Positions 55,477-64,000 of a DNA stretch of 64,000 nucleotides are shown in pieces. The DNA lies in contig CP053170.1 in the NCBI GenBank assembly GCA_014607495.2, positions 9,362,001-9,426,000 of the forward strand, in the 5' to 3' direction. How positions within the stretch are numbered: position 1 is the stretch's first letter; each line of letters starts with the position of its first letter. The notes under the pieces were generated by a model. The model saw only the letters and a program-made list of their open reading frames with translations, made no database searches and had not been told where the DNA came from. The DNA is from Carposina sasakii (taxonomy: Eukaryota > Arthropoda > Insecta > Lepidoptera > Carposinidae). The position numbers were made by a program, and so were the translations under genes.

Positions 55477-57285
55477 ATGTCGATTCGGAAAGCAGGGGAA
55501 GTCTTTGGTTTATCGAAAAGTTTAATTGGCCGTTACGTAAAGACACACATAGAATCGAAAAATGATGAATTTGTTTACCAACCCCACAATGATGTCAAAC
55601 GAATTTTTACTGAACCAGAAGAAGAACAGTTGGTAGAATATTGCTTAAAGGCGTCTCAATTTCACTACGCATATGAGTACGCAGTTAAATTAGAAAAAAA
55701 ATATCCAAAGGCTTGGGATGAAAATAAAAAAGCTGGTAAGACATTCTATTCATATTTTATGAAACGACATCCAATTCTAAGTTTGCGCAAGCCGGAAGCA
55801 ACTAGCTTAGCACGAGCAACGGCATTTAATAAAGCAAATGTCAATTTGTTTTTTACCAAATACAAAGACTTGCTATTAAAATACAGTTTTACAAGCGAAA
55901 GAATTTATAACGTTGATGAAAGTGGCCTGTCTACGGTTCATACCCCAGTAAAAGTTTTAGCCCCAAAAGGAACGAAACAAGTCGGCAACATAACCTCCGC
56001 AGAGAGAGGTAATAATGTTACAGTCATTGCCTGTATTAATGCCCTTGGAAATAGTGTTCCACCTTGCATGATTTTCCCAAGAGTACACTTCAAAACCCAT
56101 ATGATCACTGGTGCTCCTCCAGAAACTTTGGGGCTTGCTACTTCTAGTGGGTGGTCTAATAGTGACAAATTTGAAGATTTCTTAAAGCACTTTATCAAAC
56201 ACGTAAAACCCGATAGCGATAATAAAGTGCTACTTATATTAGACAACCATGAGAGTCATCTCTCAATTAAAATAATTGATCTGGCTAAGAAGAACGGTAT
56301 CGTCTTGTTCACGTTTCCGCCTCACACCAGCCATAAACTACAGCCTTTAGATAGAACAGTTTTTGGTCCTCTTAAGAAATATTATAATAAAGCATGCAAC
56401 GATTGGCTTATGCAACATCCAGGAAGGCCACTAACTATTTACAATGTCGCGGAATGTTTTGGCACTGCATACCCACTTGCCTTTACACCGTCCAACATTC
56501 AAAATGGGTTCAAAGTTTCGGGAATATGGCCCTTTAATGATAATATTTTTGGAGAGGATGAGTTCCTTAGTTCTTTTGTTACTGATAGGCCACATGTGCA
56601 AATTGCTCCCGATGGTGGCAATGCGTCAAGCACTCAATCAAATGAAGGCGACACACAAACAAATTGTGTTTTCTCAGTATCATCGACTGATAAACCATGT
56701 GTGATACAAGATGTTGATAATACATCATACACCAAACCGAATGAGGGCGTTACACAAGATAGTCCTTTACCAGGACCATCGACATCTTTTGCTGATAAAA
56801 TGGCTTTACCAGTGACACCAGAAATGATTCGCCCGTTCCCAAAGGCACCACCACGCAAAAATAAGACGTCCGTTAACAGAAAAGGTAAAACAAGGGTCCT
56901 AACCGATACCCCTGAGAAGTTGGAATTGGAGTTGTTGGCCACAAAGAAAAGGAAGAAAGAAGCTAATACAAAGGTGAGATCTGTTACTAAGAAAGTGCTC
57001 TGCAGCGAAGAAAAAATAAGCAAGAAAGTAAAACCTGTTAAAAAGAGGGTTCCTAAGAAAGTAAATGTTAGCAGTAGTGACGACGAAACTGATATAGTCT
57101 TGGAGAGTGATACATGTGATGACGATCTAGACGAAAACATTTGCCTAGGGTGTGGTGAGAATTATTTTCAAACTTCAAGCAAAGAAGATTGGATTCAATG
57201 CATTACTTGCCGAGGTTGGGTCCATGAAGATTGCACCTGCTTTGAACAATATTGTAGAAAATGCGGATTAAAGCAAAAAAAGTGA
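55477..57285 (+). CDS. Pogo/Tigger-like transposase (DDD, PHD-like C-terminus), 602 residues
   Basis: Catalyses cut-and-paste transposition of its element. In order: a psq-type helix-turn-helix (MSIRKAGEVFGLSKSLIGRYV, residues 1-21), a second CENP-B-like DNA-binding region (about 45-120), and the DDE_1 catalytic domain with D147 (YNVDESG), D256 (LILDNHESH) and D292 (HKLQPLDR), a DD35D spacing. A linker rich in Ser/Thr and then Lys/Arg follows (about 375-545). A C-terminal Cys4-His-Cys3 PHD-like finger (about 552-595) contains CLGCG, WIQCITCRGWVHEDC and YCRKC. The stop is TGA at 57283-57285. The first Met here is internal: the upstream ATG at 55391 (MPRTK..), typical of the family start, is in another frame, and the reading frame is open upstream of 55477 (..NNAVKAVIEKRMS). 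So either a one-base indel has cut off the first ~28 residues or a splice supplies them. Confidence 0.93.
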   Translation: MSIRKAGEVFGLSKSLIGRYVKTHIESKNDEFVYQPHNDVKRIFTEPEEEQLVEYCLKASQFHYAYEYAVKLEKKYPKAWDENKKAGKTFYSYFMKRHPILSLRKPEATSLARATAFNKANVNLFFTKYKDLLLKYSFTSERIYNVDESGLSTVHTPVKVLAPKGTKQVGNITSAERGNNVTVIACINALGNSVPPCMIFPRVHFKTHMITGAPPETLGLATSSGWSNSDKFEDFLKHFIKHVKPDSDNKVLLILDNHESHLSIKIIDLAKKNGIVLFTFPPHTSHKLQPLDRTVFGPLKKYYNKACNDWLMQHPGRPLTIYNVAECFGTAYPLAFTPSNIQNGFKVSGIWPFNDNIFGEDEFLSSFVTDRPHVQIAPDGGNASSTQSNEGDTQTNCVFSVSSTDKPCVIQDVDNTSYTKPNEGVTQDSPLPGPSTSFADKMALPVTPEMIRPFPKAPPRKNKTSVNRKGKTRVLTDTPEKLELELLATKKRKKEANTKVRSVTKKVLCSEEKISKKVKPVKKRVPKKVNVSSSDDETDIVLESDTCDDDLDENICLGCGENYFQTSSKEDWIQCITCRGWVHEDCTCFEQYCRKCGLKQKK

Positions 57286-57844
57286 TTTATTAGCAGTATA
57301 AGTACCTACCAACGGTCTACCTACAAATTTGTTTTTGATTTTTATGTTTTTCCTAAAAGATAGTTTTGTGCTACTATTTCTGTAATGCCTTTTAAATAAG
57401 TGTCCCGAGGTACAGTATATAGTGTCCCAAGGTACATTAGGTGATTGTACCTAGGGACAAAAATCCCTAAAGACTTAATTGTTATTTGTTCGTAGATTAC
57501 ACTGAATATATAGTTTATTGCGGCTTTAAATCGTAGTTTTATTATGCATGAATCTAAATGTACAATAATTTGTAATAATGTATAAACATTGTCTTAAATA
57601 CATATAATTTAAAAAAAGTGTCCCATGGTACAAGGCTCTCCCCTACCATGGTACCATGTAATACTGAAGACTAAGAAAAAAGCATTAAAAATATCGATAA
57701 ATGGCACATCTCTAGACACAAAGCTTACAAAACCTTATCATTAAGCTACGATAAACTAGGCTGCAACTGAAATTCAACACTGGAAGTGGCAGGGGCGGTT
57801 GTACAGGTTTATTTTTAAAAGACCTGGGACAGATAATGTTACAA

Positions 57845-58087
57845 TACGAGCTTCAGCGAAGTTTATAAAGTTACTCCATCCGCGTGTACCTACTGCAGAA
57901 AAAACAAAATATCGAAATTATCCGGGATAAAATTATTTTCTCGGGATAAAAAATAGACTATGTGTTATTCTGATATGTAAGCTATATTATTGTAAAGTTT
58001 CATTACAATCCATTCAATAGTTTTAACGTGAAAGAGTAACAAACACCCATTCATATTTACAAAGTTTCGCGTTTATAGTATTAAGTA
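57845..58087 (-). mobile_element. Helitron-like repeat
   Basis: CATCCGCGTGTACCTACTGC..AAATATCGAAATTATCCGGG..GCGTTTATAGTATTAAGTAG. Confidence 0.55.
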
Positions 58088-58093
58088 GGATAT

Positions 58094-58483
58094 ATACAGG
58101 GTGTTTTTTTGTGGCCACCTTTAACGAAGGGTACGTACTCTATACATGAAATAAAGTAAGTTTATGCCAAAAAAAATGCTGGGAAAAAAAAATTTTTTTT
58201 TTGAAAAAAATTTTTATATACCTTGGTCGTGCAAAATTTATAGTGTCTAGTGTTTATGTTAGTTTTTTTATAGACAGATATTAATTATTTTTCGTGAAAA
58301 AATCCTGCTACGCGCGTCTATGTGCATTTATGCAGAAAAACGCAGTCTATTTACTCAACTTTGGACCCTAATATTTTGGAAACCAGACACTTCCCAGGTA
58401 TGCTTCCATGGAGAAAAATGATCGTGATGATGAGGAGATTCCGTAGTTTTCGGGAACGTTGACGACCAAAAATTAACCTGTAT
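58094..58483 (+). mobile_element. MITE, 'CAGGGTGTTTTTT' family, full length
   Basis: Best-preserved copy: ACAGGGTGTTTTTTTGTGGC and TTGACGACCAAAAATTAACC ends; CATGGAGAAAAATGATCGTG interior. No coding capacity. Confidence 0.7.
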
Positions 58484-58489
58484 ATACCA

Positions 58490-59940
58490 AGGGAGTTTAA
58501 GTTCATCAAGTCTTCATCAAAATGGAGGGCTAGAATATTATTAGTCTTTTCACAAGATTGCTCGCGATGATCTTTTAAAGATGAGTAATCAATTTGTTTT
58601 AATCAATTATTTTTAGATTACCTATTCCCTGTCTGAACCTCATTACTTAGTTAAAACTCGTTTTTTACCCTGTGTCACTCGCACGACTTTAGACGATATT
58701 TTAGAGATAGGGCAAAACTCAAATGCTACAACCCGTTTAGGCTCCAGAGCATGGCAAAGAAATAAATATACCTACACTGGAAAAACATAACCCTCTTTCT
58801 GGCGCAGTCGGGTAACTATACCAAACTGTAAGTAACTGAATTATCACATAAAAGTAAAAGAGAAAAGCAAAGTAAGTAGACTATGAGTAGAACTACTTAA
58901 TCTTAACTTTTTTACATGGTACCTACCTATATTTTAAAACTAAGTTTTCCGGTCTTGCTTGAGGATACTTACAAAATTCCTACCCTTATAGAGGTCTGGA
59001 TCTGGACTTTGCTTTTTTAATTTAAAAACTTTTGGGGCAAAAGAAATGTTTGTACCTAAATAAAATTCAATGTTTTAACTCGAATATAATAAGTTTATCA
59101 TCAGGAGACCTACTTACATGTGTTTAAAATAAATAACGGTAGGTACATCGTTCAATTGAAAATCGATTAGGTACTTATTTACAGATCTTGTTTAAAAATA
59201 TGACTGACCATTAATTATTCATCATAATAGTACCTACCTAATTAAGTAGGATAACACAAATGACATACCTTTTTTTAACGATGTTAGTTAATTTTATTTA
59301 GGTAGGTAGTCATGTTCGACAGATTTAGTTCTGTTAGATATTACGAGTAGGTATCTATTGACCTGTCTATTAGAAAAATATGTTTCTTTGTTTAGTTAAG
59401 ATTTATGTTGAATCTTTTATATAACATCAAACTGTCCGTTTACACTGTTTAATACAAATAGAAGTATAATAATGACGTAGAACAGCAAGCAATAATTTTA
59501 TTGATACTAATATAGCTACTATGGATTAAAAAAACATGCCAACAATAAATTTAACGCATTCACTGCATTCACTGCCTGCCTTCGCGCGGCGTCTACCTAT
59601 TTGCGATTTCTTGGCTTTCTAGATGTGCCAGTGACGCGTATTAGCGTCCATACAAATTTGTCTTCGCTCGTCAACAACTCTCAGCTCGGTCAATGATCGA
59701 TTGAATTATCACGTCCGTTTGAAAAAAAAACAATACAAAATTTTTCACTCTTTACTCACATAACATGTTATGTTTACAAAATATAAAACACCACTCGAGT
59801 TACTACAAAGGAATTCGAACATTGTTTAAGCCTGTGTTTAAGCTTAACATTCCGTAAATTTGACAGATATTTCAATAGTATTATACTGTCAAATGTAATT
59901 TGAAACAGTGACAACTTAACAATACCGTATACATAACACA
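58490..59940. other. Repeat-poor AT-rich DNA
   Basis: No ORF or repeat recognised. A GC-richer patch at 59,572-59,700 (GCCTTCGCGCGGCGTCTACC) has short open frames only. Confidence 0.4.
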
Positions 59941-59941
59941 T

Positions 59942-59947
59942 TTTATT
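59942..59947 (-). terminator. Poly(A) signal overlapping the stop codon of the Cys-rich peptide gene
   Basis: AATAAA on the minus strand, with TAA of the stop codon (59943-59945) inside it, so the 3' UTR would be only about 15-30 nt. Confidence 0.5.
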
Positions 59948-60134
59948 TACAAGCACATTGACAAGTAAGTACTCCGCCGCTTACTAAATAGCAGCGACTG
60001 TAGTCCTTTGAACGAAGCTCCTCGCACGCCTGGTCGCAGCTGACGGCGAAACTCCTGTACGCCGTCTCATACACTTCTGCTGTACTTCCCAACACGAACA
60101 GCAGTAGGGCGAAGAAAACAAGCTTTGTATACAT
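59943..60134 (-). CDS. Small secreted cysteine-rich peptide, 63 residues
   Basis: ATG at 60134 with a good context (ACAACCATCATG). Residues 1-19 form a textbook signal peptide (MYTKLVFFALLLFVLGSTA) with likely cleavage before Glu20. The 44-residue mature part has six Cys: C33-x3-C37-x10-C48-x9-C58-x-C60-x-C62, ending CQCACK. Six cysteines suggest three disulfides; the CxxxC and CxC pairs recall CS-alpha/beta peptides, but the spacing is not the standard one. The poly(A) signal AATAAA overlaps the stop codon. No paralogue is present in the window. It lies in a repeat-poor stretch, which fits a real gene. A role as a defence or signalling peptide would be a guess. Upstream exons are not excluded, but the start and signal peptide are convincing. 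Confidence 0.75.
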   Translation of the reverse strand: MYTKLVFFALLLFVLGSTAEVYETAYRSFAVSCDQACEELRSKDYSRCYLVSGGVLTCQCACK

Positions 60135-60139
60135 GATGG

Positions 60140-62040
60140 TTGTTTATCGTTGTTGTTTCGCGAACGTGGTATGGAGGTTTGTAATGATAGTATGGACGTC
60201 TGCGTCGATTGAGGTTTGGAAGGTGACTAACTTCATGCTTATGCATTTTTACTTAAAGTCTTTGAGTATACAGACAGATAGTTGTCCGCAAAATGTGTGT
60301 GTGTAGCGGGTTTTAGGGTTCGTGGGGTGAATAAAATAAAATACTTAAGATGCGTAGAATAATCATATATTTATGTATGCGATATAAAATATTATATGTT
60401 GTTTTGCTATATGGTTTACTTATAGTATTTATAGGTACTTTACATTTTTGTATAACGTTGATAAATTATGCCGTACTAGTTTTAACTTTGGATAACGTTA
60501 AAAGATATTTTAACCTTATAAATAAATTTAGGTACCTACTAACTTAGTTGTAAGTCCTAGGTTTAAATCATTCTACGTATCTAGGTACAACCGTACAATA
60601 AATAGGATAAGTTTTTGTTTTAGAGTTTACAAAGAAAAAGTTTGAATACTTACTACATTTGTAATTGAATGTGTACCTAAGTAATAACAATAAAATAACC
60701 ATGCATTCAATATTATCTGGATTTAGAACAAAAGACAAGCAAAGCCAATTTATGGACTTTAAAATACCTATTATTTTTTACATAATTTTATTTCTATATA
60801 TTTTTAAAATAAAAAAATACCTAATAAACTAATCTCGTAATATTTATATATTCAACTAAAATCGAATTGTTACGGAACCATGCTACACTTAACGTGTCAC
60901 GCCCGGGCGCCCCGCAGGTTACGTCGCAGGTAGTCTTATAAACATGGATTCCTTCTAAGAAACCAGTTTGGTTGGGAAATCACAAGGAAAAAACATTTTT
61001 ATTTAAAATACCATAGAAATCGATCCCATATGCACCAAAAAGGTGTAAAATAGTATTATCTAGCCCTAAAATACCACGCTAAATCACGCGTTCAAATACC
61101 TAATAACAATTTTAAATATAATATTTTATCTATTCTCTCGTTGAATAATAAAGTAAATGAATAGGTACCTACTTCAAAAGTTACATAAAATTTTAAGGCC
61201 CAGGACTCCTAGGAGACCAAATGCTATTAGATAATTTATTAATTTTAATTTGTAACCGGAGGCAGGCAGTCGTCAAAAGTTATTTTTGTTAGAGTAAAAA
61301 GGGGATTTTGATATTAGTTTCTGTTCCTATCGTTCCCATGGGAATTTGGGAAATCCTCCCCTAATCACTCCCTTAATAACATATAACTTTTAACGTAGCT
61401 AATCATAAATTAGATTCGACTATTACGTCCAAAAATATTGGCTTTGCTTATTTATTTATTAATTTATCCTTTTATTAATTACAAAAACTTAAAACTCTCC
61501 TATCTTACAGTCCTACAAAAACTTTAAACTATCATGATGTTATTACTTATTACAAAAGAATAAAATCATCATTTAAGCGAAATATTGCCTAAATTTTACG
61601 GATATTCTATATATTTTGCTGTCAAATGTCATATTTAAAACGAATTTAACTTTAGGCGCTCTTTTATAATAACACCGTCAGTTTCTGAATCAGTAACAGA
61701 AAAACATATTAATTTGATTGAATTCTTTACTCTCTGTTTTACATTATGCTTAAGGTCGATTACTCCAACGGTCAGATATAATAATATTATAATAATAATT
61801 AATTCATTTATTATGGCCAAAAAAAATTTACATTACTTACATAGTTAGCACTCTAGCCCTACGCTAGGATACCCTGTGTCGTGGAACTAGTGACTTCCTA
61901 TGGTTATGTAATGCTAGATCCATAAATACAGAAAAACAGAGATTAAAATTTAAAAATTTAATAAAAAATTCGAATTACCAATTAAATACGAGAAAAACTA
62001 TTTAATTAATTATTAAAAAATGAATAAATTAATGATAATA
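60140..62040. other. Repeat-poor AT-rich DNA
   Basis: No gene recognised. A short GC-rich patch lies at 60,896-60,945 (GTCACGCCCGGGCGCC). Confidence 0.4.
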
Positions 62041-62043
62041 TAT

Positions 62044-62175
62044 CTGAACTATAAAGTTGATGCTGTCACAATTTTGACCAAGGCAATGTTTAGAGAAAGG
62101 CGGCATCAACATTATCTTTCAGAAAGGTTTACATTAAGGTCGTCGGCCTTCTTCTTCTTAAATCGGCCCTAAAAG
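62044..62175. repeat. Fold-back MITE relative
   Basis: AAAGTTGATGCTGTCACAAT and GGCATCAACATTATCTTTCA face each other; the right end TTAAATCGGCCCTAAA is the complement of TTAGGGCCGATTTA at 11337. Confidence 0.45.
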
Positions 62176-62222
62176 TTATACCTTCGTGGTTTTCAATTCA
62201 ATAGATTTTCGTATTGTTTCAG

Positions 62223-62293
62223 GAACCGCATCGAAAGGACAGCATCCAAAAGATGGCGGGGTTCGGTACGAAGGGTGCTCTCAGCTGTCATTT
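62223..62293 (+). CDS. Possible exon, unidentified gene
   Basis: Flanked by a good acceptor (TTTTCGTATTGTTTCAG) and donor (GTAAGTC). One frame reads NRIERTASKRWRGSV RRVLSAVI and would join in phase to the candidate exon at 63,910. No motif is recognised; this is supported only by splice sites. Confidence 0.25.
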
Positions 62294-62439
62294 GTAAGTC
62301 ATATATCCAGTAATCTACCTATAAACCCAAGTTTATGTCCTAAAGGGGTATGCAGAGACTACTGATCAAAAATTCCTCTTGTGCCTCCATCAGATTAATT
62401 AATCAACTAATTAAAGCAGATGGGAATAAGCAGTTATAA

Positions 62440-62750
62440 AGAAGCTCAAGATCTCACAGCAAGCAATGGAAAGGGCTAGGGTTTCTCTACGTGATCAAAT
62501 CAGGAATGACATCTTAAGGTGAACAAAGGTCACTGACACAGTGCAACGGTCAACACGGATTCTAGAGTGGATACCACGTATCGGCAAGCACAGTGGGAAG
62601 GCCAGCCGCGATATGGACTGACAACCTAGCTAAGGTTGTAGGAATCTGCTGGATGCAGGCCACTTCCGACCGGTCGGAGTGACGGTTATTGGGGGAGACC
62701 TAATGTTCATCAGGGACTTCACATGGTTGGAAACGACGATGATGATGACT
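62440..62750 (+). pseudogene. RTE LINE 3' end, strongly decayed
   Basis: GATCAAATCAGGAATGACAT, GATTCTAGAGTGGATACCAC, TCCGACCGGTCGGAGTGACG and a (GATGAT) tail follow 29926-30256 with stops and deletions. Confidence 0.6.
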
Positions 62751-63104
62751 GCGGATATTTAACGCAATTACACAGTTCCTTTCGAATTTGTTAAGTATAG
62801 TCAATTTCTTTTTTACTAAGGCATCATAAAACAAAATCACAACTCAAGAAACTTTAGACACAGAAACGTCGCATCGTACCCAAAGTGTCTTCGCAGCTCA
62901 TTACGTTTTAGTACCTCGCTCGGAGCTATGTTGCCCTGGTACTTGAGATCCTGACATGATTGTATTATCTTGAAACGTGGAAGGAATTTTCATTACCCAG
63001 ACCTATGCGAATTCACTTGTAAATAATTGTATTATGTACCTAGAGAGAATATTTGAAAGCTGTTTAATAGAGTTAGTTTACTTTACATATATAATAAGTT
63101 AATT

Positions 63105-63176
63105 GACCCGGTAGCTCAGTTGGTGAGAGCACTGCGCGGAATGCGAGAGGTCGTGGGTTCGAGTCCCACTCGGGTG
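63105..63176 (+). repeat. tRNA-like SINE head with perfect A and B boxes
   Basis: GACCCGGTAGCTCAGTTGG (A box), GGTTCGAGTCC (B box) and CCCACTCGGGTG give acceptor, D and T arms, but the anticodon arm does not pair properly (CTGCGCGGAATGCGAG). It is followed by an A-run and an AT-rich tail shared with 13,440-13,490. More likely a SINE or tRNA pseudogene than a working tRNA. Confidence 0.6.
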
Positions 63177-63359
63177 AAAAAAAAATCATTTAAAAACATA
63201 TTTATAATTTATAATCTTGCTATATGGATTGCGACGATGTGAAGACAAAGAACGAGAAAGTCATAAAAATATTATATTAACCAACACTAGGAAATTCAAA
63301 AGTAGTATTGTATGCATATTATGCTGACAACTATAGTAGGTATAATCTAAAAAGGGTTA

Positions 63360-63470
63360 GCGTTAACTACAAAATCACTAAAGGAATATATCCAGCTACG
63401 TATAGCATGAAATATGAGTGACAAGGTGCTAACTCATCGTTTGAGTGAACGCTCGTGAGTTCTTATATCA
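63360..63470 (+). repeat. Diverged SINE-like repeat
   Basis: CACTAAAGGAATATATCCAG, CTACGTATAGCATGAAATAT and GTGACAAGGTGCTAACTCAT fit the 'GCATGTCGTAAG' family. Confidence 0.4.
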
Positions 63471-63655
63471 TCATACTCGTAAACATTAGATATGTAATAA
63501 ACTTATGGAATTTATTGCGTTTTTAGCATGGACGGACGTGTCATTCAACTAAAATCTTTCCATTATGAGCTTTAAAAGAAACTACCTATATATTGTACTA
63601 ACTCCATAAATAATGGATAAGGGCTAACTATCTCCCTCTTACACATACTCTTCCA

Positions 63656-63711
63656 GATAAACTGTCCTGCTTCAGTCACCTGGGTCACAAGCGTATTAGG
63701 TCGCAAGAGCA
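63656..63711 (+). pseudogene. Decayed duplicate of the right-edge exon
   Basis: CTCCCTCTTACACATACTCTTCCAG then ATAAACTGTCCTGCTTCAGTC repeats the acceptor and first codons of 63,910 onward, but lacks 14 bp (GGCTGCAGCACTGG), which shifts the frame. Confidence 0.5.
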
Positions 63712-63909
63712 AAAAGTAAAAGGGAGTCCTGTTCCAGTAGAAATTTAGGAAAAGCCTTTTTTCGTACTTATCCTTTACTCCCTAAAGAACATAGTTAATC
63801 TTAAATAAGAACCATTATTCTCTAATCATCACTCTCACCTTAGCTATAAGATGAAGGCAGGAAGTGATGATGGCTCTCTAACCATCTCCCTCTTACACAT
63901 ACCTTTCCA

Positions 63910-64000
63910 GATAACCTGTCCTGCTTCAGCCACGGCTGCAGCACTGGCTGGGTGACAGGCGTGTTGGGTCGCGAGGCCCTCGCCGGCGGCGCTTGGCTGT
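63910..64000 (+). CDS. Possible partial exon at the right edge, unidentified gene
   Basis: After the acceptor TACCTTTCCAG the frame reads NLSCFSHGCSTGWVTGVLG then REALAGGAWL, open to the window end. It is much GC-richer than its surroundings (third positions mostly G/C), as expected of coding DNA. No family recognised. Confidence 0.4.

Larger units (their letters stand above)
54903..57643 (+). mobile_element. Pogo/Tigger-type DNA transposon, essentially intact
   Basis: Flanked by TA target duplications (54901-54902, 57644-57645). The 24-bp terminal inverted repeats (54903-54926, 57620-57643; GGGGAGAGCCTTGTACC..) match at 23 of 24 positions. Nine copies of a 12-bp motif GTACCTTGGGAC (either orientation, up to one or two changes) lie in the two ends. 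One long ORF encodes the transposase. The near-identity of the ends and open ORF suggest a recent insertion. Confidence 0.93.

Noticed and set aside
56634..57140. 168-codon minus-strand ORF inside the transposase gene
   Set aside because: Antisense shadow of the transposase linker; no independent support.
63105..63176. Functional tRNA gene
   Set aside because: A and B boxes and acceptor/T arms are good, but the anticodon arm does not fold and other copies share its non-tRNA tail, so a SINE is likelier. A tRNAscan run would settle it.

Overview
This is a eukaryotic nuclear window, almost certainly from a moth or butterfly. It is AT-rich, its genes are split by GT..AG introns, and it is packed with short interspersed repeats of the kind common in Lepidoptera: Helitron-like repeats with the 'TCCGCGTGGAC..AAAACAAAATGTCG' core, RTE-type LINE tails, tRNA-derived SINEs and TA-flanked fold-back MITEs. 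The only long intact ORF is a transposase. There is no bacterial or organellar signature, no CRISPR array and no rRNA.

Positions 1-28,140 hold a cluster of four paralogous, chymotrypsin-fold secreted serine-protease genes. Three lie on the minus strand (gene 1, 504-3316, running off the left edge; gene 2, 4914-11647; gene 3, 12860-21370). Gene 4 (22307-28134) is on the plus strand, divergent from gene 3. All share one eight-exon plan with conserved phases; exons 3, 4, 6 and 7 are exactly 97, 177, 91 and 130 nt wherever present. Each protein has a signal peptide, an N-terminal pro-region, an R|I(V/M)xG activation site, a protease domain and a C-terminal extension of about 130-160 residues with a conserved 'DE(I/V)NLxNLIHDR' block. 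Gene 4 keeps Ser in the active-site motif (HDSGGP) but has a frameshift in its last exon. Genes 2 and 3 carry Thr at the catalytic Ser position (FDTGGP, HDTGGP) and are probably pseudoproteases. The introns are full of transposon fragments.

Positions 28,140-54,900 are mainly transposon-derived: RTE LINE 3' ends, an RT pseudogene inserted in a MITE with a 31-bp target duplication (46,896-48,127), a decayed but fully bounded PIF/Harbinger element (38,745-40,737) with a block-interleaved partial copy of a neighbouring repeat inside it, and many MITEs and Helitron-like copies. The one possible non-transposon gene is a small Cys-rich ORF at 33,849-34,160.

Positions 54,903-57,643 are a well-preserved pogo/Tigger-type DNA transposon (TA target duplication, 24-bp inverted repeats, nine copies of a 12-bp internal motif) encoding a 602-residue DDD transposase with a C-terminal PHD-like finger. 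The right flank, 58,500-64,000, is relatively repeat-poor. It holds a 63-residue secreted Cys-rich peptide gene on the minus strand (59,943-60,134), a tRNA-like SINE at 63.1 kb, and at the right edge what may be the first exons of another gene, one of them preceded by a decayed duplicate.

Gene models were assembled by hand from splice sites, frame and paralogue comparison. Repeat family names are by recognition, not database search.
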